Below are positions 8,271 through 16,603 of a stretch of 64,000 nucleotides of DNA, piece by piece. The stretch lies in NCBI RefSeq assembly GCF_017916365.1, contig NZ_JAFMSU010000001.1, positions 434,001 through 498,000 of the forward strand, given 5' to 3'. Position numbers and translations under genes: made by a program. The notes below the pieces were generated by a model. It was not told the DNA's origin and did no database searches. It was given only the letters and a program-made list of their open reading frames with translations. Position 1 is the first letter of the stretch; each line of letters begins with the position of its first letter. This DNA is from Rufibacter roseolus. Lineage in GTDB: Bacteria > Bacteroidota > Bacteroidia > Cytophagales > Hymenobacteraceae.

Positions 8271-9758
8271 ATGGCAAAAGCAGTAGTAATTGGTTCGGGC
8301 ATTGGGGGCATTGCGGCGGCTATCAGGCTGGCGGTGAAAGGGTACGCCGTGACGGTCCTGGAAACCAACGCCTCCTTCGGCGGGAAAATGACGCAGTTCA
8401 CCCTGCCGGGCGGCTACCGGTTTGATGCCGGCCCGTCGCTGTTCACGCTGCCGCACCTGGTAGACGACCTCTTCACGCTGGCGGGCCGAAACCCCCAAGA
8501 CTACTTCCAATACCAGCGCCTGCCCATTGTCACCCAATACTTCTGGCCCGACGGAACGCGCCTCACCGCCCACGCCGCGGCAGATGATTTCGCCCGCGAA
8601 GTAGAGACCAAACTGAGCATTCCGCAAAAGAAGCTGCACCGGCACCTGGAGAAAGTGGCCCGCCTCTACCACGCCACCGCCAATACGTTCCTGCATAAAT
8701 CATTGCACAAACTAGACACCTACCTTAGCCCCGATGTGCTGAAGACGCTGCCGGCCCTGCCCGAGCTGGGTCTCACCACCACCATGCACGCGGCCAACGC
8801 CCGCGCCTTCTCAGACCCGCGCCTGGTGCAGCTTTTGGACCGATACGCCACCTACAACGGCTCAGACCCTTACCAGGCCCCCGGCACCCTCAACCTTATT
8901 CCGCACCTGGAATTTAACATAGGCGCGTTTTACCCGCAGGGCGGCATCTACGCCATCGCGGAGAGTCTGGTGAAGCTGGGGGAGGAGTTAGGCGTGCAAT
9001 TCAGGTACAATGAGCCGGTTACGGAGATCATTACTCAGGGAGGAAAGGCCACGGGCGTGCGCACGGCGCAGGGTACGTATGAAGCAGAGGTGGTGGTCAG
9101 CAACATGGACGTAGTGCCTACTTACCGCAAGCTGCTGCCCCAGCAACCCGCTCCGGAACGAACCCTTCGGCAACCGCGCAGCAGCTCGGCGCTTATCTAT
9201 TACTGGGGTATCTCGCGCACCTTCCCCGAGCTGGACCTGCACAACATCTTCTTCAGCCAGGATTACCAGCAGGAATTTGCGCACATCTTCCAGAAAGGCA
9301 CCATTGCCGAGGACCCTACGGTGTACGTGAACATCACCTCCAAATACACGCCAGAAGATGCACCTGCCGGGCACGAGAACTGGTTTGTGATGGTGAACGT
9401 ACCGCACAACGCCGGGCAAGACTGGGAAGAACTCATCCAGAAAACGCGGCAGCAGGTGGTCAGGAAAGTAAGCCAAGCCTTGGGCGTGGGCCTGGAAGCG
9501 CTCATTACAGTGGAGAAGGTCTGGGACCCCCGCGGCATTGAGGCAGATACGTCTTCTTTTGCGGGTGCCCTGTACGGCAGTTCTTCTAATAACATGATGG
9601 CGGCTTTCCTGCGGCATCCTAACTTCACCAATAAACTCAAAGGCCTATACTTTGTAGGCGGCAGCGTACACCCAGGCGGCGGCATTCCGCTGTGCCTGCT
9701 CTCAGCTAAAATAGCGGCAGACCTGGTGCCGGTGGTAAGATCAGAGGTGCAGGCCTGA
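8271..9758 (+). CDS. crtD: FAD-dependent carotenoid desaturase, CrtD-like (phytoene desaturase family)
   Basis: 495-residue flavoprotein of the CrtI/CrtN/CrtD family, which introduces double bonds into carotenoids. The dinucleotide-binding motif VIGSGIGGIAAA is at residues 6-17, followed by FGGKMTQF and DAGPSLFTLPHLVDDLF. The C-terminal family signature YFVGGSVHPGGGIPLCLLS is near 460-480. The DYFQYQRL and YYWGISRTFPELDLHNIFFSQDY segments fit the CrtD branch (1-hydroxycarotenoid 3,4-desaturase of flexixanthin/myxol-type pathways) better than phytoene desaturase. Phytoene synthase and other crt genes are not in the window, so the exact step is inferred. Confidence 0.85.
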   Translation: MAKAVVIGSGIGGIAAAIRLAVKGYAVTVLETNASFGGKMTQFTLPGGYRFDAGPSLFTLPHLVDDLFTLAGRNPQDYFQYQRLPIVTQYFWPDGTRLTAHAAADDFAREVETKLSIPQKKLHRHLEKVARLYHATANTFLHKSLHKLDTYLSPDVLKTLPALPELGLTTTMHAANARAFSDPRLVQLLDRYATYNGSDPYQAPGTLNLIPHLEFNIGAFYPQGGIYAIAESLVKLGEELGVQFRYNEPVTEIITQGGKATGVRTAQGTYEAEVVVSNMDVVPTYRKLLPQQPAPERTLRQPRSSSALIYYWGISRTFPELDLHNIFFSQDYQQEFAHIFQKGTIAEDPTVYVNITSKYTPEDAPAGHENWFVMVNVPHNAGQDWEELIQKTRQQVVRKVSQALGVGLEALITVEKVWDPRGIEADTSSFAGALYGSSSNNMMAAFLRHPNFTNKLKGLYFVGGSVHPGGGIPLCLLSAKIAADLVPVVRSEVQA

Positions 9759-9771
9759 GGCAAGCTTTTTC

Positions 9772-9806
9772 GTTTTAAGCTCCTTTTCTGAAAACAGGCT
9801 GAAATC
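9772..9806. repeat. 36-bp dyad copy 5
   Basis: 13 bp after the desaturase stop codon; arms GTTTTAAGCTCCTTTTC and GAAAACAGGCTGAAATC. Confidence 0.7.
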
Positions 9807-9922
9807 TGGTTTCCGCCCTGTAGAAGATTACCCTGGCTACGGGTGGTTTTTCTGGGGCAATTGTTGTTCTTTGCAGACACTGAACTTCAAGTCTTCCATC
9901 CTAACCCGTTTCCAGAAACTGC

Positions 9923-11404
9923 TTGAGAACGCCTTTTGCTTCATCGGTCCGGCAGGCGCTACCCGTGGTGCTTCCCTTTGCGGGGCTCATGGTGTGGCTC
10001 ACGTGGTATGTGCGGGATAACGGCTTTTTCTGGGACAGTATTCTGCTGGCTTCTAAATACGGGCAGTGGTACTACCAGACCCGGTTCACCACCTTGTATG
10101 TGCCGGAACAGCTGGCGGGCTATCCGCCGCTCTTCGGGATGTATCTGGCGGCCGGCTGGCATCTTTTTGGGAAATCCGTGGCGGTAAGCCATTTTTTGAT
10201 GCTCCCTTTCCTGATGGGTATTGTCTGGCAGGTGTATCTGCTGACCCGGCGTTTTCTGCCTTCTTCCTGGGTTCTCCTGGGCATGCTCCTCATCTTTCTG
10301 GACCCAACGGTACTGGCCCAAAGCGCACAAGTGGCCCCGGATATAGTGCTGCTGTTTCTCTACCTGGTCTGCCTCAACGCTATTCTGCAACATCGGCCGG
10401 TGCTTCTTGCGGTGGCGCTGGGGTTCATGGCCATCCATACGCCCAGGAGCCAGATCATGCTGGTGGCGGTGTTTTTCACGCACTTGTTTCTGCTTTGGCA
10501 GGAATACGGGAAACCATCTGTACCAGCGCTGGGCAAACTGCTTCTGCCGTACGTACCTGCGGGTCTGCTGCTTCTTCTCTGGCTGTGGCTGCATTACCGG
10601 CACTTCGGGTGGGTGGGGTACGCGCCTTCCTCAGACTGGAGCGCCTATGCGGGCATTGTCAGTGCCCAGGAATTTGCCCGCAACCTGTTCCTGATCAACT
10701 GGCGACTCATTGACTTCGGGCGGGTGGGGCTGTGGCTCACGGGACTTATTTTGCTCTGGCGGATAAGAAATGAGTTTTCCCAACCCACGAAGGAACTGCT
10801 CATCCTGTTGCTGGTCCCGCTCTTGACATTGATAGCGGTGCTGGTCTGGTTCACCAACCCAATCGGGCATAGGTACTGGTTGGTGGTGTATGTCTTGCTA
10901 GGGTTGCTGGCCGTGCACCTGCTGGACCAGGTCCTGACGCGGCGGGTAGGGCTCACCGTGTACCTGATTCTGGCCGCGAGTTTAGTCAGCGGGCACTTCT
11001 GGGTCTACCCTGAACGGGTGGCCAAAGGTTGGGATGCCACGTTGGCCCACTTGCCCTACTTTGAATTGCGCCGCCAGATGATGGCCTATCTAGACCGCCA
11101 ACAGATCCCGTGGCAGGAGGTGGGCAGCGATTTCCCCAACTTGGCCGCCCCCGCTGACACTGATCTCACCCGAGACTTCCGGCGGTTCCCCGCCAAGGAC
11201 CTCACCCGCCAGACCTACATCTTCTACTCCAATGTGTTCAACGGCTTCAATGACTATGAACTCGCCGAATTAAGGCACCATTGGGTCGTGATCCATGAGG
11301 TAAAGAAAGGCCAGGTATACATGCGCCTGTACCGGAAAAAGAAAGCCCTTTACCATCATCAGCAACGAGCATTTTCTCTGTTGAAATATCCTTCCGGTTT
11401 ATAG
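9923..11404 (+). CDS. polytopic membrane glycosyltransferase-like protein (GT39/ArnT type)
   Basis: 493-residue protein with about ten hydrophobic helices, a soluble C-terminal tail and an early acidic FFWDS segment (about residues 35-39). This architecture matches GT-C glycosyltransferases of the GT39/PMT type, which use polyprenyl-linked sugars at the periplasmic face. The open frame begins at a TTG (9923) just after an in-frame stop; an ATG near 9988 is an alternative and would trim the first helix. It follows crtD, so a role in modifying carotenoids or envelope glycans is possible but unproven. Its stop codon (11402-11404) lies within a 36-bp dyad. Confidence 0.75.
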   Translation: MRTPFASSVRQALPVVLPFAGLMVWLTWYVRDNGFFWDSILLASKYGQWYYQTRFTTLYVPEQLAGYPPLFGMYLAAGWHLFGKSVAVSHFLMLPFLMGIVWQVYLLTRRFLPSSWVLLGMLLIFLDPTVLAQSAQVAPDIVLLFLYLVCLNAILQHRPVLLAVALGFMAIHTPRSQIMLVAVFFTHLFLLWQEYGKPSVPALGKLLLPYVPAGLLLLLWLWLHYRHFGWVGYAPSSDWSAYAGIVSAQEFARNLFLINWRLIDFGRVGLWLTGLILLWRIRNEFSQPTKELLILLLVPLLTLIAVLVWFTNPIGHRYWLVVYVLLGLLAVHLLDQVLTRRVGLTVYLILAASLVSGHFWVYPERVAKGWDATLAHLPYFELRRQMMAYLDRQQIPWQEVGSDFPNLAAPADTDLTRDFRRFPAKDLTRQTYIFYSNVFNGFNDYELAELRHHWVVIHEVKKGQVYMRLYRKKKALYHHQQRAFSLLKYPSGL

Positions 11405-11432
11405 GCTGTTTTTGCAAAACAGGGCTATAAAT
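11397..11432. repeat. 36-bp dyad copy 6, overlaps a stop codon
   Basis: Arms GTTTATAGGCTGTTTTT and AAAACAGGGCTATAAAT. The outer TTTATAG/CTATAAA pairing is compensated relative to the consensus. Contains the TAG stop of the membrane glycosyltransferase-like gene. Confidence 0.75.
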
Positions 11433-11571
11433 GGATGTTGATAATACGCCCTTTTTCTTCCTTTCCTGAGGTCTGGAATAATTCAATCACCACTGATAAT
11501 CAGCAACATGTAAGTATTTGTGAATAATCTAGAGAGGCTTAAATTAACCTTTTATCCACTTCCATTAGAGC

Positions 11572-11601
11572 TTTGTTCTCATCTAAAATTTGCTATATTT
11601 G
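11572..11601 (+). promoter_or_regulatory. Bacteroidota-type promoter of first tetR gene
   Basis: TTTG at 11572-11575 and TATATTTG (TAnnTTTG box) at 11594-11601, separated by 18 bp. The predicted start of transcription lies about 25 bp before the ATG at 11634. Confidence 0.65.
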
Positions 11602-11633
11602 TTTACCCCTAGCCCTGTAAACGGCCCCCGAAA

Positions 11634-12242
11634 ATGACCAAGGACGAGCTCTTACGCACGGCCATGCGCTCCTTCTCTGCCAACGGTGTCAAAGACTTAA
11701 CAGAGCGGCAGCTCATGCAGAATTTCGGTTTATCTGTGGAGGATTTCAACGAGTCTTTCACCGATAAGGAGGACTTCCTGCGCCAAGCCGTGGAGCTTTA
11801 CCTATCTGAGCAGAAAGAGATCCAGGACAAGCTTCTGCTGGAGGCGGACCATTCCATAGGCAAGATCATGCAGGTCATCAAACAGCACGTAAGACAGCTG
11901 CAGCAGATCAACCCCAACTATTTCATTCAGCTGCAATACCTGTATCCCCGCATCTGGACCCTGTATCTGCGCCACGCCCAGATGCATTCTTACTACCTTT
12001 TCTATGACTTGCTGAACAAGGGCATTCAGCAACAGATTTTCCGGCCCGATCTCAACATTGAAGTAGTTACCAAGGTACTGCTGGAGCAGATCAATATCCT
12101 GTTGAACCAAGCTCTTTTCCCGCCCCACCGCTACAACCTGTCTGAGGTTTTCAGGGGCATTTTCCTGTATTACCTCAAGGGCATTTCCACGGAGAAAGGC
12201 AACAAAGAACTGGAGAACTTTTTCTCTAGTTTTACTCTTTAA
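11634..12242 (+). CDS. TetR/AcrR family transcriptional regulator, copy 1
   Basis: 202-residue regulator with an N-terminal helix-turn-helix (about residues 4-50: LLRTAMRSFSANGVKDLTERQLMQNFGLS) and an all-helical ligand/dimer domain. It is homologous over its length to the next gene (12378-12986) and has the same length. The shared C-terminal blocks include LNIEVVTKVLLEQINILLNQ and IFLYYLKGISTEKG. The recognition helix is atypical: no clear GxxxxTLYxHF pattern is present. The target is unknown; no transporter or enzyme gene is adjacent on the same strand. Confidence 0.85.
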   Translation: MTKDELLRTAMRSFSANGVKDLTERQLMQNFGLSVEDFNESFTDKEDFLRQAVELYLSEQKEIQDKLLLEADHSIGKIMQVIKQHVRQLQQINPNYFIQLQYLYPRIWTLYLRHAQMHSYYLFYDLLNKGIQQQIFRPDLNIEVVTKVLLEQINILLNQALFPPHRYNLSEVFRGIFLYYLKGISTEKGNKELENFFSSFTL

Positions 12243-12306
12243 CCTATCACCGGGCTTTTTACCCTTTTCCGCGGGAAGTACCTATTTCCGCTAGAAAAGA
12301 AAACAA

Positions 12307-12314
12307 TATCTTTG
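12307..12314 (+). promoter_or_regulatory. putative -7 box of second tetR gene
   Basis: TATCTTTG fits the TAnnTTTG consensus about 64 bp before the ATG at 12378. No clear -33 TTTG is present, so this is weaker than the promoter of the first copy. Confidence 0.4.
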
Positions 12315-12377
12315 TGGCTCGTAAGACATTGAATTGCGCGCCATTATCTGGTTTTAACCCGATTTTTCAGATTATAG

Positions 12378-12986
12378 ATGACATTTAAGCAAACCGTTTT
12401 ACAGGAAGTGCTCAATCTTTTCAGACAGGAGGGCGTGGCCCACCTGAATGAGCAGGAAATCCTGAACCGTGTTGATATCTCCTCGGCCACTTTCCGAGAG
12501 TTTTTCAAGGGAATGGAAGACTTGGTCACCCAAGTGGTGAATTATGATCTGGAAGCCCGTAAACAAGACCATGAACGTATCTTTGCTGGGGAACCCAGTC
12601 CGCTCCGTCGGCTGCTTCTGGTAGTGAAACTGGGCCTGGACACACTGCGTTCGTCACAGCCCACTGTGCTCATGGAAATCCAGGAAAACTACCCAGCTGC
12701 CTGGAATCTTTATTGGAACCACTCTAATGACTATTCCACGCACCTGCTGTATGAGCTGCTTAACGAGGGCGTGTTGCAAAAGGAATTCCGCCAGGACCTC
12801 AACATCCAGCTGGTCACCAAGATCATGCTGGAGCAGTTAGGCCTTATTGTAAACCCATTGACGTTCCCGCCAGACAGGTTTGACATCTCTGAGGTTTTCC
12901 GGAGTGTATTCCTGTACTACATACGCGGCATCTGCACCGAGGAAGCCATGAAAACCGCCGAGGATTTCTTCTCAAAGCTACGGTAA
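12378..12986 (+). CDS. TetR/AcrR family transcriptional regulator, copy 2
   Basis: 202-residue paralogue of the gene at 11634-12242. The helix-turn-helix region is about residues 4-48 (VLNLFRQEGVAHLNEQEILNRVDISSATFREFF), and the C-terminus repeats LNIQLVTKIMLEQLGLIVNP and VFLYYIRGICTEEA. The HTH differs more between copies than the C-terminal domain, so the two may read different operators while sensing similar signals; that is inference. It ends in a strong bidirectional terminator shared with the DUF6952 gene. Confidence 0.85.
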   Translation: MTFKQTVLQEVLNLFRQEGVAHLNEQEILNRVDISSATFREFFKGMEDLVTQVVNYDLEARKQDHERIFAGEPSPLRRLLLVVKLGLDTLRSSQPTVLMEIQENYPAAWNLYWNHSNDYSTHLLYELLNEGVLQKEFRQDLNIQLVTKIMLEQLGLIVNPLTFPPDRFDISEVFRSVFLYYIRGICTEEAMKTAEDFFSKLR

Positions 12987-13008
12987 ACCGTTTCATACCT
13001 CTTTTAAC

Positions 13009-13044
13009 AAAAAAGCCTGCTAAACATCTTTAGCAGGCTTTTTT
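13009..13044. terminator. bidirectional terminator
   Basis: Perfect 16-bp stem AAAAAAGCCTGCTAAA / TTTAGCAGGCTTTTTT with a 4-nt loop, between convergent tetR copy 2 and the DUF6952 gene. Confidence 0.95.
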
Positions 13045-13067
13045 GGTTTCAAGGCAATGTCTCTGTC

Positions 13068-13310
13068 TTAGCTGATGGAGATACGTACCTTTTGGGTGAA
13101 CTCGCGCAGGGCGGTCTTGAAATCAGAGTTATGGTCGGCCATGTGGTTCAGGATCCAGATGGCGCCAAACACGTGGGTCAGTTTCTCGCCTTCATCGGCA
13201 CCTTCAATCTCAAAGGCGGGCGTTTCTTCGTTGATGAGTTGCTCCTCGGCTTCGCGCAGGCTGTCAATGGTCTGCGTTTCCACCAGTTTCTTAATGGCTG
13301 GTATCTTCAT
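13068..13310 (-). CDS. DUF6952 family small protein
   Basis: 80-residue acidic protein beginning MKIPAIKKLVETQTIDSLREAEE, followed by FEIEGADEGEKLTHVFGAIWI and the basic end FKTALREFTQKVRISIS. This fits the Bacteroidota family DUF6952, which I know to occur beside a thioredoxin-like gene. Here it lies 8 bp downstream of the thioredoxin gene on the same strand, so the two are co-transcribed. No function is established; the pairing suggests a redox-linked partner. Confidence 0.8.
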   Translation of the reverse strand: MKIPAIKKLVETQTIDSLREAEEQLINEETPAFEIEGADEGEKLTHVFGAIWILNHMADHNSDFKTALREFTQKVRISIS

Positions 13311-13318
13311 GGGGGAAA

Positions 13319-13636
13319 TTAGGCTAGTTTACGAACCATCTCGGTTACAAAATCTTCTTTGCTGGTCGCAGCGCCTTCTACCAGTTCGCCGTTTTTGAAC
13401 ACCGCGAAGAAAGGGAGGTTGGTTACGCCGGCCAGTTTGCGGGCCTCGGGGCTGGTCTCCGCGTTCACATCCACAAAAGCCACGTTCGCGAACTCCTCGT
13501 TGCCAGACATGCGCTTGAACTTAGGGGAAAACAGACGGCAGTTGCCGCACCAATCGGCGAAATACTTCACCACCACGCGCTCGTTATTCTTGAGCACATC
13601 CTGGAAATCTGTATCGGTAGCTTGGATAATAGCCAT
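13319..13636 (-). CDS. thioredoxin family protein with WCGNC active site
   Basis: 105-residue single-domain thioredoxin without signal peptide, so cytoplasmic. The active site is W29-C30-G31-N32-C33. The Pro normally between the cysteines is replaced by Asn, which is expected to change redox potential. The cis-Pro loop TNLPFF (about 73-78) is present. It would reduce disulfides or act as an oxidant buffer. First gene of a two-gene unit with DUF6952. Confidence 0.9.
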   Translation of the reverse strand: MAIIQATDTDFQDVLKNNERVVVKYFADWCGNCRLFSPKFKRMSGNEEFANVAFVDVNAETSPEARKLAGVTNLPFFAVFKNGELVEGAATSKEDFVTEMVRKLA

Positions 13637-13677
13637 AGGTTTAAATATGTAGGTACATTAAAATTTCAAATCTTACG

Positions 13678-13685
13678 CAAATTTA
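13678..13685 (-). promoter_or_regulatory. putative -7 box of thioredoxin gene
   Basis: On the minus strand TAAATTTG fits TAnnTTTG, about 42 bp before the thioredoxin ATG. No convincing -33 box. Confidence 0.4.
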
Positions 13686-13687
13686 AC

Positions 13688-13723
13688 GCTTTTGGCCTCT
13701 TTTTCAGAAATAAAGCCCAAAAT
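13688..13723. repeat. 36-bp dyad copy 7
   Basis: In the divergent gap between the thioredoxin gene and the MG2 protein gene, next to the predicted thioredoxin promoter rather than at a gene end. Arms GCTTTTGGCCTCTTTTT and AAATAAAGCCCAAAAT. Confidence 0.65.
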
Positions 13724-13835
13724 ACGCCCGCCACTTTTATTATGTAAAAGACCGAAGTAAATTACGTTGTCTCTGCAAAGCGCCGGCTGCGGACAAATCT
13801 TGGTGCTTTTTCAGGGCCTTAATCATTCTTGCCGT

Positions 13836-16550
13836 ATGTCATTTCGCCGTTTTCCCAAAAGCTTTTTCTTTCTCTTGCTAGCCATGGTGGGCCTTTTGGC
13901 TGCCTTTTCGCCGCCGGCCTGGCAGCAGAATGAGGTCATCAATAGGGTAGTAGCCAAACTCACCACGCTGCACAACAAATACCCGCAGGAGAAAGTGTAC
14001 CTGCACCTGGACAAACCGTACTATGCCGCCGGCGACGACATCTGGTTCAAGGCTTACCTGGTCAACGCGCATGACCACGTGCCCAGCGACATGAGCAAGG
14101 TACTGTACGTAGAGCTCATCACCCCAGACAACACGTTCTACAAGACCAGCGTGGTGCGGCTGGACAAAGGCAAAGGCCACGGCGATTTCTCCCTGCCCGA
14201 TGACATGCCCGAGGGCACTTACCGGCTGCGGGCCTACACCAGCTGGATGCAGAACTTTGACGAGGCCTATTTCTTCCACCAGAACATCACCGTCTGGAGC
14301 CCCCGCAAGAACGACGTAGTCACTACCACCGCTTTCACCTTCAAGCCCCAACCCACCGGCGACTCTGTTCTGGTGAACCTGCGCCTGCAGAACTACGCGG
14401 CAAAGCCTTTGGCGCAAACTACCTTTTCCTACTCCACCAACTTTGATAAAGGCACCAACAAAAAAGTCACTACCTCCGCTGAGGGTAAATCTTTCCTGCG
14501 GTTGTTCTTGCCCCATAATGAGACCTCAAGCCCCAAGCTCTTTCTGACCATAGAACAGCAGGCCGGCAACCTCAACCGCACCATTGCCATTCCTACGCCC
14601 AAAGATCAACTGGATGTGCAGTTCTTCCCCGAAGGCGGCCATCTGGTAGCCGGTCTCTGGAATATGGTAGGCTTCAAAGCGGTAGATGCCAACGGCCTGG
14701 GCAAAGAGGTGCAAGGCGCTATTTACAACCAGCAGGGCCAGAAAGTAGTTGATTTCAAAAGCCTCAAGTTTGGGATGGGTCGCCTGGGCTTCATCCCCGA
14801 GGCGAACCAACAGTACACGGCCCGTATCACGGCCCCCAAAGGCACAGCGAAGGAATACCCATTACCAGTGCCGCAGAAAAAGGGCTTTGTGTTCTCGGTG
14901 GATGGCAAATCGGGGCCTAACATCAGGGTCAAATTCTACAGCCTGGGCTTTAAGCAGGACAGCGTAGGCAAACCCAAATCCCTGCACCTGGTGGCCCAGG
15001 TACGCGGCGAGGTACTGTACGCAGCCTCCAGCCCGGTAGCCCAGGAGGTCTTCCAGATGGAAGTGCCCAAAAATAAGTTTCCCTCCGGACTGGTGCAGTT
15101 CACAGTCTTCTCTGAGACCGGTGAGCCCCTAGCCGAGCGGCTGGTATTTGTGAACCACGCTCCGCAGGTACAGATGACCATCACGCCAGACAAGCCCGCC
15201 TACAAACCCCGCGAGAAAGTGACGCTGCAAGTGCAGGCAAAAGACGAGAACGGCGCGCCCGTGGCCGGAAACTTCTCCCTGGCCATCACCGACCAGAAAA
15301 CCGTCACCCCATCCCCGTACGCGGCTAACCTGGTGTCTTACCTGCTCCTCAGCTCAGACCTGAAAGGGCACGTGGAAGAGCCCTCGTATTACTTCAGTTC
15401 GGCTGCGCCCGAAGTGGTACTTGCCCTGGATAACCTCTTGCTCACCCAAGGCTGGCGCCGGTTTGTCTGGAAAGAGATCCTGCAAGACAAGTTCCCGCAG
15501 CTGCAGTACCGCGCCGAACGGGATTTGTACGTGAGCGGCACGGTGACCAAGATCACTGGTCAGCCGGATACCTACTCAGACATTATGCTCATGAACGGCA
15601 ACAACCCCATGGCCACCATCAAACTCCAGACCGATGACCAGGGCAAGTTCCAGTTCAGCCTGGCAAGCTTCCCGGACACTTCCACCATTACGGTGCAGTC
15701 GGCCAAGGGCGTAGCCAGCGCCTTTGTGGAGTTGGATAACAACCTGCCGCAGATACAGGCCTTCCCACAGGTGCCGTATGAGCCTATTCCGGCCCCATAT
15801 TCCAATGAAGTTTGGGCTTACCTGCAGCGCAACCGCGAGCAGCTGAAACTAGACCAGTTCTCCGGCAAAAGCGGCATCTTGCTCCAGCAGGTGAACGTGC
15901 GCGGCAAGAAACAACAGGAGGAGTTCAAACCCGCTGCCGGAAGCCTGCATACCACCGCCGACCGCGTGTTGAGGGGATCTGAGCTTCCGCGCGGCATAGA
16001 CATCATCCAAGGTTTGCAGGGCCGGGTAGCCGGTTTGCAGGTGACCAACGGCATGGTGAGCATGCGGGGTGGGGGACAGCCCCTGTTCCTGATAGACGGC
16101 ACCCAGACGGATGCCTCCTTTATCCAATCTTTGAACCCCAACCAGGTAGAAGCGATAGAGATCCTGAAACCGGGTGCTTCCTCGGCCATGTACGGCTCCC
16201 GCGGCGGAAACGGAGTTATTGCCATCACCACCAAGAGAGGAGCCGATAAAAGCGACAAACCCGGCACATCGGGGAAAATGCCGGGCATGGCTACTTACCA
16301 GGGACTGTACTTTCAGAAAGCGCGTGAATTCTACCTGCCTCGCTATGACAAGCCGGATACCAGCAACGTGGTCATGCCAGACCTGCGCACCACGCTTGTC
16401 TGGAGCCCCAACATCCAGACAGACGCCACCGGCAAAGCGGAAATCACTTTCTTCACCGCTGACCAGAGAACCACCTACCGGGCTGTCCTAGAGGGAATGA
16501 CTCCTACCGGTAAGCTGGGGCATCTAGTCACCACATTTCAAGTGAAGTAA
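13836..16550 (+). CDS. large exported protein with MG2-like and TonB-plug-like domains
   Basis: Exported protein of about 904 residues. The open frame starts earlier (TTG at 13767), but ATG 13836 gives a proper signal peptide (RRFPKSFFFLLLAMVGLLAAF). The N-terminal part, KVYLHLDKPYYAAGDDIWFKAYL, is typical of the macroglobulin-like (MG2) domains of Bacteroidota. A second such strand block starts TPDKPAYKPREKVTLQVQA. Near the C-terminus is a TonB-receptor plug-like segment (RGGGQPLFLIDGTQTD, VEAIEILKPGASSAMYGSRG, GVIAITTKRG), but no beta-barrel follows. It is probably periplasmic or outer-membrane associated; the role in uptake is unproven. Confidence 0.85.
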   Translation: MSFRRFPKSFFFLLLAMVGLLAAFSPPAWQQNEVINRVVAKLTTLHNKYPQEKVYLHLDKPYYAAGDDIWFKAYLVNAHDHVPSDMSKVLYVELITPDNTFYKTSVVRLDKGKGHGDFSLPDDMPEGTYRLRAYTSWMQNFDEAYFFHQNITVWSPRKNDVVTTTAFTFKPQPTGDSVLVNLRLQNYAAKPLAQTTFSYSTNFDKGTNKKVTTSAEGKSFLRLFLPHNETSSPKLFLTIEQQAGNLNRTIAIPTPKDQLDVQFFPEGGHLVAGLWNMVGFKAVDANGLGKEVQGAIYNQQGQKVVDFKSLKFGMGRLGFIPEANQQYTARITAPKGTAKEYPLPVPQKKGFVFSVDGKSGPNIRVKFYSLGFKQDSVGKPKSLHLVAQVRGEVLYAASSPVAQEVFQMEVPKNKFPSGLVQFTVFSETGEPLAERLVFVNHAPQVQMTITPDKPAYKPREKVTLQVQAKDENGAPVAGNFSLAITDQKTVTPSPYAANLVSYLLLSSDLKGHVEEPSYYFSSAAPEVVLALDNLLLTQGWRRFVWKEILQDKFPQLQYRAERDLYVSGTVTKITGQPDTYSDIMLMNGNNPMATIKLQTDDQGKFQFSLASFPDTSTITVQSAKGVASAFVELDNNLPQIQAFPQVPYEPIPAPYSNEVWAYLQRNREQLKLDQFSGKSGILLQQVNVRGKKQQEEFKPAAGSLHTTADRVLRGSELPRGIDIIQGLQGRVAGLQVTNGMVSMRGGGQPLFLIDGTQTDASFIQSLNPNQVEAIEILKPGASSAMYGSRGGNGVIAITTKRGADKSDKPGTSGKMPGMATYQGLYFQKAREFYLPRYDKPDTSNVVMPDLRTTLVWSPNIQTDATGKAEITFFTADQRTTYRAVLEGMTPTGKLGHLVTTFQVK

Positions 16551-16551
16551 G

Positions 16552-16587
16552 GCTTTTGGCTTATTTTTGAGAAACCGAGGCCAAAAC
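16552..16587. repeat. 36-bp dyad copy 8
   Basis: Begins 1 bp after the TAA of the MG2/plug gene. The outer pairing is GCTTTTGG with CCAAAAC instead of the consensus TTTTAGG/CCTAAAA, a compensated change. Confidence 0.75.
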
Positions 16588-16603
16588 AGGTTACCTATCG
16601 TTC

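Noticed and set aside
12350-12385. A further 36-bp dyad upstream of the second tetR gene
   Set aside because: Only the left half (GGTTTTAACCCGATTTTTC) is recognisable; the right arm is missing.
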